DNA of 27,235 nt from JBHELG01 sp046263195 (GTDB taxonomy: Bacteria > Actinomycetota > Nitriliruptoria > Nitriliruptorales > JAHWKO01), in assembly GCA_046263195.1 (NCBI GenBank), contig JBHELG010000016.1, positions 1 to 27,235 of the forward strand, in the 5' to 3' direction. Below the pieces are notes generated by a model, which was not told the origin of the DNA, made no database searches, and saw only the letters and a list, made by a program, of their open reading frames with translations. This document shows positions 1-8,006 of the stretch, piece by piece. Each line of letters starts with the position of its first letter. Position 1 is the stretch's first letter. The position numbers and the translations under genes were made by a program.

Positions 1-2
1 TC

Positions 3-686
3 TTGCTGGAAGACGAAGTCAGCCCGTATCTCCAGCTGCCTGCCGCATGGAGTGAGCTGCTGAGCTCGGTGAGCAGGAACCTGCGCTCTCAGGTGAACCG
101 GCGACGTCGAGCACTCGAGCGAGAGGGGAAGCTGGTTTTCCGCACGACGACCTCGGGGGGAGACGATCTCGAGCGCGACCTCCAGGCCTTCTTTCGGTTG
201 GAGGCGTCGGGCTGGAAAGGACGCTCGAAGACGGCGATTCTCAGCGATCCCAGCACCGAGCACCTCTACGGCAGCTTCGCACGCGCCGCGGCACGCACCG
301 GCTGGCTACGACTGCACCTCCTCGAACTGGATGGCGTCCCTATCGCTGGGGATCTCGGCTGCCACTTCGGCCGCGGGGGATTTCTCATCAAGACCGCCTT
401 CGACGAGCGGTACGCCAGGCTGTCTCCTGGCCTCGTGCTACGGGCCGAGGCCCTGCGCGCTTCCATTGCGGAAGGAGCCCGCTTCTACGATTTTCTCGGC
501 GCGCCGGACGGATACAAGCTGAGGTGGACCTCGGACGTCCGACCCAGGCTCGTCCTGGACGCCTATCGGGGCGTTTGGAGGCCGCTCATCCTCTATCGCA
601 CCCGGATCCGCCCCGCACTCAAGCGCGGTCGGGATGCTCTGCGAGGGGTCCGCGGGTCCGCGGAGGAAGCTGATGCAGCGCGATGA
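3..686 (+). CDS. FemAB/BioF2-like GNAT-fold acyltransferase, 5' end missing
   Basis: The reading frame runs in from the left edge, so only about 227 C-terminal residues are visible; the true start lies outside the window. The segment matches the C-terminal half of the BioF2-like/FemAB-like acetyltransferase family (Pfam Acetyltransf_6 type). Visible marks are an Arg/Lys-rich helix (VNRRRRALER), a GWLRLHLLELDGVPIAGDLG strand pair, and a closing segment with FYDFLGAPDGYKLRW, where the family usually carries its DF-(L/M)-G...YK motif. Members transfer acyl or aminoacyl groups, often within envelope polysaccharide clusters, but the substrate cannot be read from sequence. It is clearly homologous to the next gene on the opposite strand (shared GWLR, YDFL/FDFL and YK blocks). 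The last 68 bases overlap the 3' end of that convergent gene. Confidence 0.8.
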   Translation: MLEDEVSPYLQLPAAWSELLSSVSRNLRSQVNRRRRALEREGKLVFRTTTSGGDDLERDLQAFFRLEASGWKGRSKTAILSDPSTEHLYGSFARAAARTGWLRLHLLELDGVPIAGDLGCHFGRGGFLIKTAFDERYARLSPGLVLRAEALRASIAEGARFYDFLGAPDGYKLRWTSDVRPRLVLDAYRGVWRPLILYRTRIRPALKRGRDALRGVRGSAEEADAAR

Positions 687-1791
687 GGAGGCGGCCGTCG
701 AGACGCGCCGGGACCGTCAAGTTGACGTCGTGCCGCACGCGGTCCGCCCAGTCGAACTTGTAGTCCTCGTCACCCCGCAGGAAGTCGAACTCGCCCAGCC
801 CCTCCCCGATCGCTTCCCGGATGGTATGGGCCAGCAGCTGGCTTCCGACGCTGTAGCGGGAGAAGGCACGGTCGTAGCCGCTGAGGTACGACCACCACCT
901 GTCCCCGTACGCGAAGCCGTAGTCGGCGGCGACGTCGACACCATCCACGGTAAGCAGGTAGAACCGAAGCCAGCCGGCCCGTAGAAAGTGGCGTGCCACC
1001 AGGTGGTGGAAGCTCTCGGCGCCGCGGTCGGGAAAGGCACTCGCAGAGCGGGAAGCGAAGCCGGCCACGTGTAGGTGGATCAACGATCCCATCGCCGCCT
1101 CTAGCGCGCTTTCGTCGCGGACCCTCCGGTACAGCACCGTGTCGAAGTGCTCGTCCAGTCGCCGCTTCCGACGTTCCAGGCCACGTCGCAGGTCCCGTTC
1201 CCGACCCGCCAGATACTCCTCCCACGTCCTCGGTAGCGCGATGTAGGGGCATGGCTCGTGTGCGAGCAATCGCTGCCGCCCCCAAGGCTCGTCCTGCAGG
1301 GCCGTGATGAGCGGTGAGTCCGGCCGCGTCCCGGCCAGGTTCAGCAGGTCGAAACGCAGACGAGTACGGCGCAGGCTCTTCAGGACCTCGCTGGCGACCG
1401 CGCGCTCGTAGCCCGGCAGGGTGATGAGGTCGAGGTGGTCCGCAGCGACCAGGCCCGTGCCGACGAAGGCGATCTCCCGCAGGGGGACGCGACGGCGGAT
1501 CCCGATCCTCCGGACGAGCGGTGCGACGCCAACGAAGTTCCCGTTACCTTCGCGGACCACAACGAGCCAGGGCTGAATGCCGGCGCGGAAAGACTCCAGC
1601 CAAGCACTGACCCACTCCCAGGTGAGAAACGGATTGGAGACCCTGCTCTCGGACACGAGGACGCGCCATAACGGTTCGAGCCCCGCGACTCCTTCCGCTG
1701 TCCGGACCACCTCGGCCCGAAGATGGCCGGCTGGACCCGTCCGTGGTCGAGACCTCCCAGCCGCATCCGGCAGATCCCCGCCTGTCTCCAC
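619..1791 (-). CDS. FemAB/BioF2-like GNAT-fold acyltransferase (390 aa)
   Basis: A full-length member of the same BioF2-like acetyltransferase family. The N-terminal half contains FLTWEWVSAWLESF, a typical early motif. The C-terminal half has the basic helix RRGLERRKRRLDEHF, then GWLRFYLLTVDGVDVAADYG and EFDFLRGDEDYKFDW. The family usually adds acyl groups to amines on envelope components; here a sugar N-acylation in polysaccharide assembly is plausible but inferred. The GTG start at 1789-1791 is preceded on the minus strand by AAGGGAG about six bases upstream. It is the last gene of a minus-strand operon after the flippase (33-bp gap). Its 3' end overlaps the convergent paralogue by 68 bp. 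No transmembrane segment is evident, so it should be cytoplasmic. Confidence 0.85.
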   Translation of the reverse strand: METGGDLPDAAGRSRPRTGPAGHLRAEVVRTAEGVAGLEPLWRVLVSESRVSNPFLTWEWVSAWLESFRAGIQPWLVVVREGNGNFVGVAPLVRRIGIRRRVPLREIAFVGTGLVAADHLDLITLPGYERAVASEVLKSLRRTRLRFDLLNLAGTRPDSPLITALQDEPWGRQRLLAHEPCPYIALPRTWEEYLAGRERDLRRGLERRKRRLDEHFDTVLYRRVRDESALEAAMGSLIHLHVAGFASRSASAFPDRGAESFHHLVARHFLRAGWLRFYLLTVDGVDVAADYGFAYGDRWWSYLSGYDRAFSRYSVGSQLLAHTIREAIGEGLGEFDFLRGDEDYKFDWADRVRHDVNLTVPARLDGRLLIALHQLPPRTRGPLAEHPDRA

Positions 1792-1824
1792 GTCCCGCTC
1801 CCTTCGTCGTCCGCGTTCCGCGTG

Positions 1825-3327
1825 CTAGCGGCTGACGACGAGTCGGGCGAGGTTCCGCAACTCGCCGATCGTGGCGCGTCCGGAAACCAGCAATCCCACC
1901 AGCCCGCCTCCGCTCCCCGCCAGGACGATCAAGAGAAGCGCGCCGATCCCGGGCGTGGTGGTCAGCCGGACCGGCAGCGCGAACGCGGCGATGCCAATGG
2001 CGAGGCACAGTCCGGCTCGCATGGCCCGAAGATTCTCCGTCATGCTCGAACCCACCAGCCGGTTCGCTATCGCGAGACGCACCAGCGCGTAAAGGATCGC
2101 AAGGACGAGGTGCACCCAGGCTATGGCGACGGTGCCGTGCGGGGCCGCGAGCACGAAAGCGACCACGAGGATGACCGTCAGAGGAGCGTCAATCTTGAGA
2201 AGTGCTCCAGGCTTCCCCAGCGCCGGAAAGATGTCCCCCGAGGCGAACCCGATTGCGCTCACACCGAAGGCCAGCGAGATGAGAACCATCGGCACGATGG
2301 CTGGCGCCCACTTCGGAGAGAAGAGCACGAGCACGGCGTCACGTGCCACCAGGGCCAACCCCGTCCCGACCGGGAAGCCGAAGAGCGTCGCGAGAGCGAG
2401 CGCACGCAGCATCGAGGTCCGGAAGGCGCCTGCCCCGAGTGCTCGTGTCTTGGCATAGACGGGGAACGCCACGCTGGAGAAGACCCAGAAGATGTTACTG
2501 ATGAGAAGCTCGGGAAGACGGAAAGCGATGCTGTAATAGCCCAGTTCGTCAGGTCCGAGTCGATTGCCGACCACGAGGTAGTCGGCATTCGTGCCGATCT
2601 CCGCGAGCAGCTTGATTCCCACAATGGAGGAGCCGAACTTCAGGAGCGTGTTCGCGGCTGTACGGTCGAAGTTCCAAGTGGGTCGCAGAGGCACGAGCGC
2701 CCAGCTGGCGACTGTGCCCGCCAGCTCCCCGGCCAGGAACCCCCAGACGATCGACCATGCTTCGTAACCGAGCAATGCCAACCAGATGGCCACGCCCGCC
2801 CGAACAACTGCTCGAAGCACCTCCACGAGGGTCCGCTTCCGAAAGAGCAGATCCCGCTTCAGAATCGCGTCGTGGACCTGCCCCGCGCCCCGGATCAGCA
2901 GAAAGAGAGACAGCACTCGAAAGAGGTTGTCCTCTCCCGGTACCCGGAAGAAGTGTGCGAAGCCCGGCGCTGCCGCCACCGCCAGCAGGAATAGCACGGC
3001 GCTTACGAAGACATTGAGTGTGAACGCTGTCTGGACCCGTTCGGTGACGCCCTCCTCCTGCTCGTAGATGGGCGCCGAGCTGACGCCGAGGTCGAGCCCC
3101 ACCTCGAGGTAGGCGATGACGGCCAGGCCGGCTGCCACGACCCCGAAGTCGCGCGGGGCGAGGAGCCGTGCCAGGACGAGGGTCGAGAGGAACACGACGA
3201 AGCGGTTGCCGCCGAACGAGACCGCGGCCCAGGTGAAGTTCTTGACCGCGTCCCGACCCAACTGCCTCAAGCTTGCATCGGGTGCAGACCGTGAAGGACC
3301 CTGACCGGGAGGCTGCTCTGCATCCAC
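1825..3327 (-). CDS. Wzx-type polysaccharide flippase (MATE/MVF superfamily)
   Basis: A 500-residue integral membrane protein with about 12-14 hydrophobic segments, the usual size for lipopolysaccharide/capsule flippases. After a short polar N-terminus (GTG start, AGGG upstream) comes FTWAAVSFGGNRFVVFLSTL, typical of the first helix, followed by LARLLAPRDFGVVAAGLAVI, the hallmark second-helix segment of Polysacc_synt-type flippases. LGPDELGYYSIAFRLPELL in the middle matches the repeat of this motif in the second half. The family moves polyprenyl-diphosphate-linked oligosaccharide repeat units from the inner to the outer leaflet. It sits 9 bp after the GT4 gene in the same operon. Which glycan it moves is inferred from context only. 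Confidence 0.9.
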   Translation of the reverse strand: MDAEQPPGQGPSRSAPDASLRQLGRDAVKNFTWAAVSFGGNRFVVFLSTLVLARLLAPRDFGVVAAGLAVIAYLEVGLDLGVSSAPIYEQEEGVTERVQTAFTLNVFVSAVLFLLAVAAAPGFAHFFRVPGEDNLFRVLSLFLLIRGAGQVHDAILKRDLLFRKRTLVEVLRAVVRAGVAIWLALLGYEAWSIVWGFLAGELAGTVASWALVPLRPTWNFDRTAANTLLKFGSSIVGIKLLAEIGTNADYLVVGNRLGPDELGYYSIAFRLPELLISNIFWVFSSVAFPVYAKTRALGAGAFRTSMLRALALATLFGFPVGTGLALVARDAVLVLFSPKWAPAIVPMVLISLAFGVSAIGFASGDIFPALGKPGALLKIDAPLTVILVVAFVLAAPHGTVAIAWVHLVLAILYALVRLAIANRLVGSSMTENLRAMRAGLCLAIGIAAFALPVRLTTTPGIGALLLIVLAGSGGGLVGLLVSGRATIGELRNLARLVVSR

Positions 3328-3336
3328 GGTCTGGCC

Positions 3337-4575
3337 CTAAACCCGGTTCCGGTCAGCTTCCGCTTGCTTCGCCTCCGCCAGGTCCTGGAGGACCTCCGCG
3401 ACCCGGGCTGCAACGACCTCCCACGAGCTCTCCACCGCGACACGCTCCCGCGCGTTGCGGCCCATGCGGGCCGCTTCCGACGGATTCCCCAGAAGCCGCT
3501 CCAGCGCCGCCGCAAAACTCGCGACATCCCGCGGTGGGACGACGAGACCCGTCGTCCCATCACCTACCGCCGCCGGTATGTCACCGACAGCGGTCGCCAC
3601 GACCGGCCGGCCGAACGTCTGCGCCACGTGCACCACTCCACTCTGTGTCCCTTGTAAGTAGGGAATGGCAATGACGCGGCTCTGACCCACGAGGTCTGCC
3701 ACCTCCGCCGCCGGCACGTACCCCGGACGCAGGTCGACTCCCCCGATTTCCTCGGCGCGCCGTCGCAGGGCGGCCACATCGACACCCTTGCCGACGGCGC
3801 CAGCGACGACGAGCTCAGCCTCGGGCATGCGGGATCGCAGCACGGCGAAGGCGTCGAAGAGCAAATCCAAGCCCTTGTAGCGATTCCAGATACCGAAGAA
3901 CAGGATGCGAGCCGGACAGGCGTCCGGGGGGGGCACCGGGAACTGCGCGAAGATCCGTTCGTCGCCGTGGGGGATCACTTCGACGCGCCGTACCCCGGGC
4001 CACAGATCGAGCAACTCGCTGCCGGTCTTGTCCCCCAGCACGAAAACGGCATCGAGACGCTTGTAGGCGGCCCCGAGCGCCCGTCGCAACAATGAGAACG
4101 ACCAGGCCGGGGTGTAGAGGGAGCCCTCCCCCCGCTGTTCGTCAAACGGACGGGGCTCGTGAGCGACGACGGTCCAAGCCGTCCTGTTCACCCGGCTCGC
4201 GAGCCAGGTGAAGAACCAGCCATCGATCGGGAAGCGCCAGATCGACCACATGGCGGCGTCGACGTGCTGCGCTCTCAGGAACGCGACCACTCGGCGCCAC
4301 GCCTCGACGTAGCGGACCGCTCGCACCACCCTTCGGGCTTTGTGGAGCATTGGTGGGAGCGTCCCAGACGTGGACGCGTGCCATGTCGGCAGGACAGGGA
4401 GAATCTCGAAACCCCGGACACGGGGTATGAATTCCGGGTCCTCGCCTGTGATCAGCTCGACGCGGTGGCCCTGGGCCGCAAGAGCTTCACCCAATTGGAA
4501 TGCGAAATGAAAGAGCCCTCCGGAGGGTGTGAATTCGATCAGGACAACTCGTAAAGGTCGTACAACACGCCCCAT
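3337..4575 (-). CDS. GT4-like glycosyltransferase (GT-B fold, 412 aa)
   Basis: The N-terminal Rossmann half begins RVVLIEFTPSGGLFHFAFQL, where the GG loop is typical of GT-B acceptors. The C-terminal half has ILFFGIWNRYKGLDLLFDAF, with R and K in the usual nucleotide-phosphate-binding positions, then a GTQSGVVHVAQTFGRPVVAT block. That block replaces the standard E-x7-E motif and is a known variant in some GT4 subgroups. The enzyme should transfer a sugar from a nucleotide donor to a lipid-linked acceptor at the inner membrane face; donor and linkage are unknown. ATG start with a GAGGGGG Shine-Dalgarno sequence four bases upstream. It is the first gene of the minus-strand operon and diverges from the Wzz-like gene across a 170-bp spacer. 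Confidence 0.9.
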   Translation of the reverse strand: MGRVVRPLRVVLIEFTPSGGLFHFAFQLGEALAAQGHRVELITGEDPEFIPRVRGFEILPVLPTWHASTSGTLPPMLHKARRVVRAVRYVEAWRRVVAFLRAQHVDAAMWSIWRFPIDGWFFTWLASRVNRTAWTVVAHEPRPFDEQRGEGSLYTPAWSFSLLRRALGAAYKRLDAVFVLGDKTGSELLDLWPGVRRVEVIPHGDERIFAQFPVPPPDACPARILFFGIWNRYKGLDLLFDAFAVLRSRMPEAELVVAGAVGKGVDVAALRRRAEEIGGVDLRPGYVPAAEVADLVGQSRVIAIPYLQGTQSGVVHVAQTFGRPVVATAVGDIPAAVGDGTTGLVVPPRDVASFAAALERLLGNPSEAARMGRNARERVAVESSWEVVAARVAEVLQDLAEAKQAEADRNRV

Positions 4576-4745
4576 TTGCCCCCTCGCCGATTGACCTGTC
4601 GCGCATTCTCGGACTGTTTCTTTCGGCGGTACTCGCCCGCACGAGCGTCTATCCTTAGTCTCTGTTTCGATCGGGGCGGAAATAAAAGAGAGTCATCATA
4701 CGGCCCCCGTTTCTTGGGAGCACTTCAGTTCTCTCGGCGGTTTCC
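4576..4745. promoter_or_regulatory. Divergent intergenic promoter region
   Basis: A 170-bp spacer separates two divergent operons, so promoters for both are expected here. The stretch around 4676-4700 is notably AT-rich for this window. A TTGACC hexamer lies at 4591-4596 and a TATCCT hexamer at 4650-4655, but they are not correctly spaced relative to each other and I cannot assign a transcription start. No convincing open frame fills the gap. Confidence 0.4.
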
Positions 4746-5660
4746 ATGGCGAATCGGATTGATGTGGCGGTTCAAACCTCGCCTCTTCACCCCGAAGAAC
4801 GACCGGTCCGCTCCGAGCTCTGGACCTCACCTCTACTGCTCAGCGTCGCGGCTGGCGTCCTGGTCGCCGCGGTCGTCTTGGCGATTGGGATCCTCGTACT
4901 GGTTCGCCAGGGAGCAAGCTGGTCCGCCACCGCCTCGATAGTCGTTCTCCCCGTCAAGGAGCTCGAGCCCGAGACCCAGGCCGGGTATTACGAGACGCTG
5001 AGCCGGGGCCAGGTGGTGGCGACCTTCGCCGAGATGCTGCGACTGCGACGGTTCGAAACGGCCGTGGCCGACAAGCTGCGCCTGTCCCCTAGTCAGCGCA
5101 GGCAGGTGAAGATCACGGTCGGAGTGGTTCCCGACACCGCCATCATCACGGTGACCGCCCGCTCGGCCGACCCAAGGCTGGCCGAGGAGATGGTCGATCA
5201 TCTCGTCGATGCCTGGGACCTCGAGGTCTGGCACCTGTCAACTCCCTATGTTCCGTCGATCCTGAGCTGGGCGAGCGGGACCGCCCGCAGGTCGGGGACG
5301 GAGCCGCTTCAGCTGGGGACGGCGCTCGTCTTCGTGGCCCTCGTCACCGGGCTGGCGGTCCAGCAAGGCACGCTGCAGGTCGGCATGCTGCTCGCACGAA
5401 GGCGCGAGGAGGACGAGTTGGAGGCGCCGCCACCCCCACCACCCCCCGACGGGACGGGCAGCGAGCTCGACGAGTTGGAGGCGGCACTCTTCGAACGGTG
5501 GTGGAAACCGGGTTTGTTCGGCCCGACCTCCAGCGACGTACGTCGCCCAGCCGACTCTGCCCAGCAGTCTCCTCCTCTGAGCGAGGACAAGCCGCCCGAG
5601 TCCGATGATCGAGGCCAGGCCGACTCCCTCAGGGCGGCGCGCGACACGCGGACCGTATGA
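4746..5660 (+). CDS. Wzz/YveK-like chain-length determinant membrane protein with proline-rich tail
   Basis: A 304-residue protein with a hydrophobic helix at about residues 30-54, an extracytoplasmic domain of about 130 residues, and a second, weaker hydrophobic segment at about 187-204. The central part (an AEMLRLRRFETAVADKL helix, then VKITVGVVPDTAIITVTARS and a LAEEMVDHLVDAW helix) follows the layout of Wzz/polysaccharide co-polymerase periplasmic domains. It lacks a Walker-type tyrosine kinase domain. The cytoplasmic tail of about 100 residues is acidic and contains a run of seven prolines near residues 228-234; its role is unknown. Such proteins set glycan chain length with a Wzy-type polymerase, which is encoded immediately downstream with an ATGA overlap. 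The ATG at 4746 has only a weak ribosome binding site (CGGCGG). Confidence 0.75.
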   Translation: MANRIDVAVQTSPLHPEERPVRSELWTSPLLLSVAAGVLVAAVVLAIGILVLVRQGASWSATASIVVLPVKELEPETQAGYYETLSRGQVVATFAEMLRLRRFETAVADKLRLSPSQRRQVKITVGVVPDTAIITVTARSADPRLAEEMVDHLVDAWDLEVWHLSTPYVPSILSWASGTARRSGTEPLQLGTALVFVALVTGLAVQQGTLQVGMLLARRREEDELEAPPPPPPPDGTGSELDELEAALFERWWKPGLFGPTSSDVRRPADSAQQSPPLSEDKPPESDDRGQADSLRAARDTRTV

Positions 5661-7132
5661 GGACACAGCTCGCGGTACTGGGCGCAGTGCTCGGCCTCCT
5701 CGTCCTCGGCGTCGTCCTGGCCCTGGCGACGACGCTGCCCGTGTCCCCAATTCCCGCGCTCGCTGCCGCAATCGGCCTGGCCGCCCTGCCGGCCGTCCTC
5801 CGACACCCCTGGGTCGCACTCGTCGTGTTCGTGTCGGTCCTGGTGACCGAGCTCAGCAGCGTCGTGGGAGAGCGCGGGCCGTTCGGCTTGTACTCCCTCA
5901 CGCTGCTGTTGGTGGCCGCGTCGGTGCTGAACGCCATGCGACGTCGTGAGATCCGGCTGCCGTGGTCGCCGGTCTTCCTGTATGGGCTCGGTTTCCTCGC
6001 CGCTCTGGCGCTGTCGGCCTTTGCGGCCCGCGACCTTTCGCGTGCCACCTTCCGCGTTCTCGAGCTGGCTGGCGGCATGGTCACCCTCTTCGTCGTCGTC
6101 ACCCTGCTGACCTCTACCCGTCGCTACGTCACGACCGCGCAGGTCACGGTCCTGCTGCTCGCGGGCCTGGCCGGGCTCACTCTCGTCCAAGAGTTCGTGC
6201 TCGACAACGGCACCACCTTCGGAGGGCTAAGCAACGTGCCGGTGGTGGGCCCCGACGTTGGTGGCACGACCGCCCGACACTCGGGGCCACTACCAGACGC
6301 GAACTTCTGGGCGCAGCACCTCGTGCTGTTCTTTCCGCTGGCGCTCTCCTTCGCCGCCCATACGAAGTCGATCCTGGCTCGCCTGTCCTGGGCCGGGGTG
6401 CTCGCGCTGCTCGGCGGGGGCCTCTACCTCACACAGTCCCGGGGCGGGATCCTGGCCCTGGGACTGGCGGTCGTCGTCTGGCTGCTGTCGTTGGGGCGGC
6501 GCTACGCCCGCTGGCTGCTCGCGGCACCGGCGGTCCTGCTCGTGCTCGTGCTCGTGCCCGGAGTCGGATCGCGCCTCGAGACGCTGGCGGACCTGGGTGA
6601 GGCGCGAGCCGGGGGAGGTGATGCCTCGCTCGTTCAGAGGACGGTGGCTCAGGACGCCGGGCTGGCCATGTTCTTCGACCACGCCGCGATGGGGGTGGGC
6701 GCGGGCAACTTTGAGCTGGTTGAGCCCGAATACGCTCGACGCCTGGGCCTCCCCTATGCCGCCCCCCTGGCACCGCACAACCTCTACCTCGAGATGGCTG
6801 CCGAGGCTGGTGTGCTGGGCTTGACGGCCTGGCTCCTGTTCTACGGTTGCGCAATGTTGGTCGCCGTGCGAGCCCTCATCGTGTCCCGACGTCTGGCCCC
6901 ATCGCCAGGACCGAGTCTGGCGGTGCTGCTGGCGGCCGGCTTGATCGCCGGTCTCGCCGGCTGGGCCTTCACGAGCCTGTTCCTGCATCTCGCCGGCCTC
7001 AGGCCCCTCCTGGTCGTGATCGCATTTGCTGCCGCCCTCGACGTCGACGTCAGGGAGCGGGCGGGATTGTCCGTCATCCGGGCCCGCCCCTCGTCGCCAG
7101 CGCGGGCTGCAGAACGCCTGGTCACCACGTGA
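5657..7132 (+). CDS. O-antigen ligase/polymerase family membrane protein (Wzy/WaaL type)
   Basis: A 491-residue, very hydrophobic protein with about 12 predicted membrane helices. It carries the Wzy_C (O-antigen ligase) marks: RHSGPLPDANFWAQHL with Arg207 in the first conserved block, TQSRGGILAL at 259-268, and PHNLYLEMAAEAGVLG at 373-388 containing the conserved His374 at the end of the large external loop. Family members polymerise or ligate undecaprenyl-diphosphate-linked glycans on the outer face of the membrane. Lying between two Wzz-like genes favours a polymerase role, but ligase and polymerase cannot be told apart from sequence alone. The start overlaps the upstream stop as ATGA, and its own stop overlaps the next start as GTGA, so translation is probably coupled. 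Confidence 0.9.
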   Translation: MRTQLAVLGAVLGLLVLGVVLALATTLPVSPIPALAAAIGLAALPAVLRHPWVALVVFVSVLVTELSSVVGERGPFGLYSLTLLLVAASVLNAMRRREIRLPWSPVFLYGLGFLAALALSAFAARDLSRATFRVLELAGGMVTLFVVVTLLTSTRRYVTTAQVTVLLLAGLAGLTLVQEFVLDNGTTFGGLSNVPVVGPDVGGTTARHSGPLPDANFWAQHLVLFFPLALSFAAHTKSILARLSWAGVLALLGGGLYLTQSRGGILALGLAVVVWLLSLGRRYARWLLAAPAVLLVLVLVPGVGSRLETLADLGEARAGGGDASLVQRTVAQDAGLAMFFDHAAMGVGAGNFELVEPEYARRLGLPYAAPLAPHNLYLEMAAEAGVLGLTAWLLFYGCAMLVAVRALIVSRRLAPSPGPSLAVLLAAGLIAGLAGWAFTSLFLHLAGLRPLLVVIAFAAALDVDVRERAGLSVIRARPSSPARAAERLVTT

Positions 7133-7707
7133 GGTCAGCGGCGGTACGAGGGCGGGGGCTGGCTGCCGTCACAGCGGTCTCGGTCTTCGTAGCTTTCCTA
7201 GCCGTCGCGTGGGGCGTCACAGCGAGGAAAGAGTGGCAAGCACGAGTCACCGCCGCGCTCGAGCCTGCGCCTGACCTCAATGTCAGCCTGCGCAGCTACG
7301 CCTACGACCTCGTGACCCGTGACCTCTTGAAGTCAACCTACGCGGCGATCATCAGCCACGAGCGCTTTCGACGCGACGCCGCCGAAACGCTCGGTCTGCC
7401 CGACTCCGTGGAGCAGAAGGTCAGAGTCGAGGTGGACGTAGGGCCACGGGACACGACGATCACCGTGATCGCCACCAGCCCACAACGCGAGGTCTCCGAG
7501 CAGATGGCACAGGCAACCCTCGAGTCCGCCCGAAACTACGTCGACCCCCTGGCCGGGCTGTTCGTCCTGACGGTCGCTCCCTCCGCCGACGTCCGGTCAT
7601 CGCGTCGCCACCTTCCCCTGTCATCCCCAGCTGGGGCCGGAATCATCGTCGCGGCGGGGGCGCTCGCGCTGCTCACCTATGCGGGGATGCGGCTCGCTCT
7701 CTCCTGA
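7129..7707 (+). CDS. Short Wzz-like membrane protein (second chain-length determinant homologue)
   Basis: The frame is open further upstream, but the best start is the GTG at 7129, which overlaps the polymerase stop as GTGA and leaves a hydrophobic helix at residues 10-30. The 192-residue product has a second helix at about 167-188 and an external domain between. That domain, with a STYAAIISHERFRRDAAETL helix, VRVEVDVGPRDTTITVIATS and an EVSEQMAQATLESA helix, aligns block by block with the larger Wzz-like protein two genes upstream. It lacks the long cytoplasmic tail. Probable role: polysaccharide co-polymerase partner of the intervening polymerase. Divergence between the two copies suggests they form different or mixed complexes, which is inference. 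Confidence 0.7.
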   Translation: MRSAAVRGRGLAAVTAVSVFVAFLAVAWGVTARKEWQARVTAALEPAPDLNVSLRSYAYDLVTRDLLKSTYAAIISHERFRRDAAETLGLPDSVEQKVRVEVDVGPRDTTITVIATSPQREVSEQMAQATLESARNYVDPLAGLFVLTVAPSADVRSSRRHLPLSSPAGAGIIVAAGALALLTYAGMRLALS

Positions 7708-8006
7708 AGCCCTCGCGCCCCGCCGGCCTCCGACTTCAGCCCGCCTGCCCTGACGAGGCCAGGGTTGAAAACGGGGCATCTCTCCGCGAATGAACTACTG
7801 CAATTGCACTACGCCCTACCTGTACAAAGGTGGTAGGTCTGCAACTCTAAGCTATCGGACATGTACTATCCGTCGTAAAAGGGGCATCCGGGAGTTCGCT
7901 GACAAGCAGGTGAATGAGGGCAACAGGCGCAGATCAGAACACGAAAGAGTGCGCGGAACGCCGGGATCCCCGACGTCACGCCAGAGACGTCGGGAGGATC
8001 ACCGAC
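7708..8006 (+). promoter_or_regulatory. 299-bp intergenic region with operator-like palindromes
   Basis: No convincing gene is present. The section 7765-7880 is AT-rich compared with its surroundings, suggesting a promoter for the downstream + strand run. It contains a perfect 10-bp palindrome TGCAATTGCA (7799-7808), a CCTACC/GGTAGG inverted repeat (7815-7820 and 7832-7837), and a TACTAT hexamer resembling a -10 box (7864-7869). No good -35 box could be placed. GGGGCATC occurs twice (7773-7780 and 7881-7888). Just after the upstream stop, CTGAAG/CTTCAG (7704-7709 and 7734-7739) and CCCTG/CAGGG (7748-7752 and 7760-7764) could form weak terminator stems. Confidence 0.45.
7969..7994 (+). promoter_or_regulatory. 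Inverted repeat overlapping the ribosome binding site of the GH/GT2 gene
   Basis: CCCGACGTC (7969-7977) and GACGTCGGG (7986-7994) form a perfect 9-bp, GC-rich inverted repeat with an 8-base loop. Its right arm covers the first three bases of the GGGAGG Shine-Dalgarno site (7992-7997) for the GTG start at 8007. As RNA it would partly mask ribosome entry; as DNA the two GACGTC cores could bind a dimeric regulator. Both readings are inference. Confidence 0.5.

Noticed and set aside
1723..2994. Long + strand open frame opposite the flippase gene
   Set aside because: The product is highly charged, of low complexity and without family features. It is a high-GC shadow of the minus-strand flippase, which has clear helices and motifs.
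5309..6190. Minus-strand open frame opposite the Wzz-like and polymerase genes
   Set aside because: Very polar, repetitive composition and no family similarity; the + strand genes are well supported and coupled.
7914..8006. Upstream extension of the GH/GT2 gene to the ATG at 7914
   Set aside because: The extra 31 residues are polar with no similarity, and the strong GGGAGG site points to the GTG at 8007.
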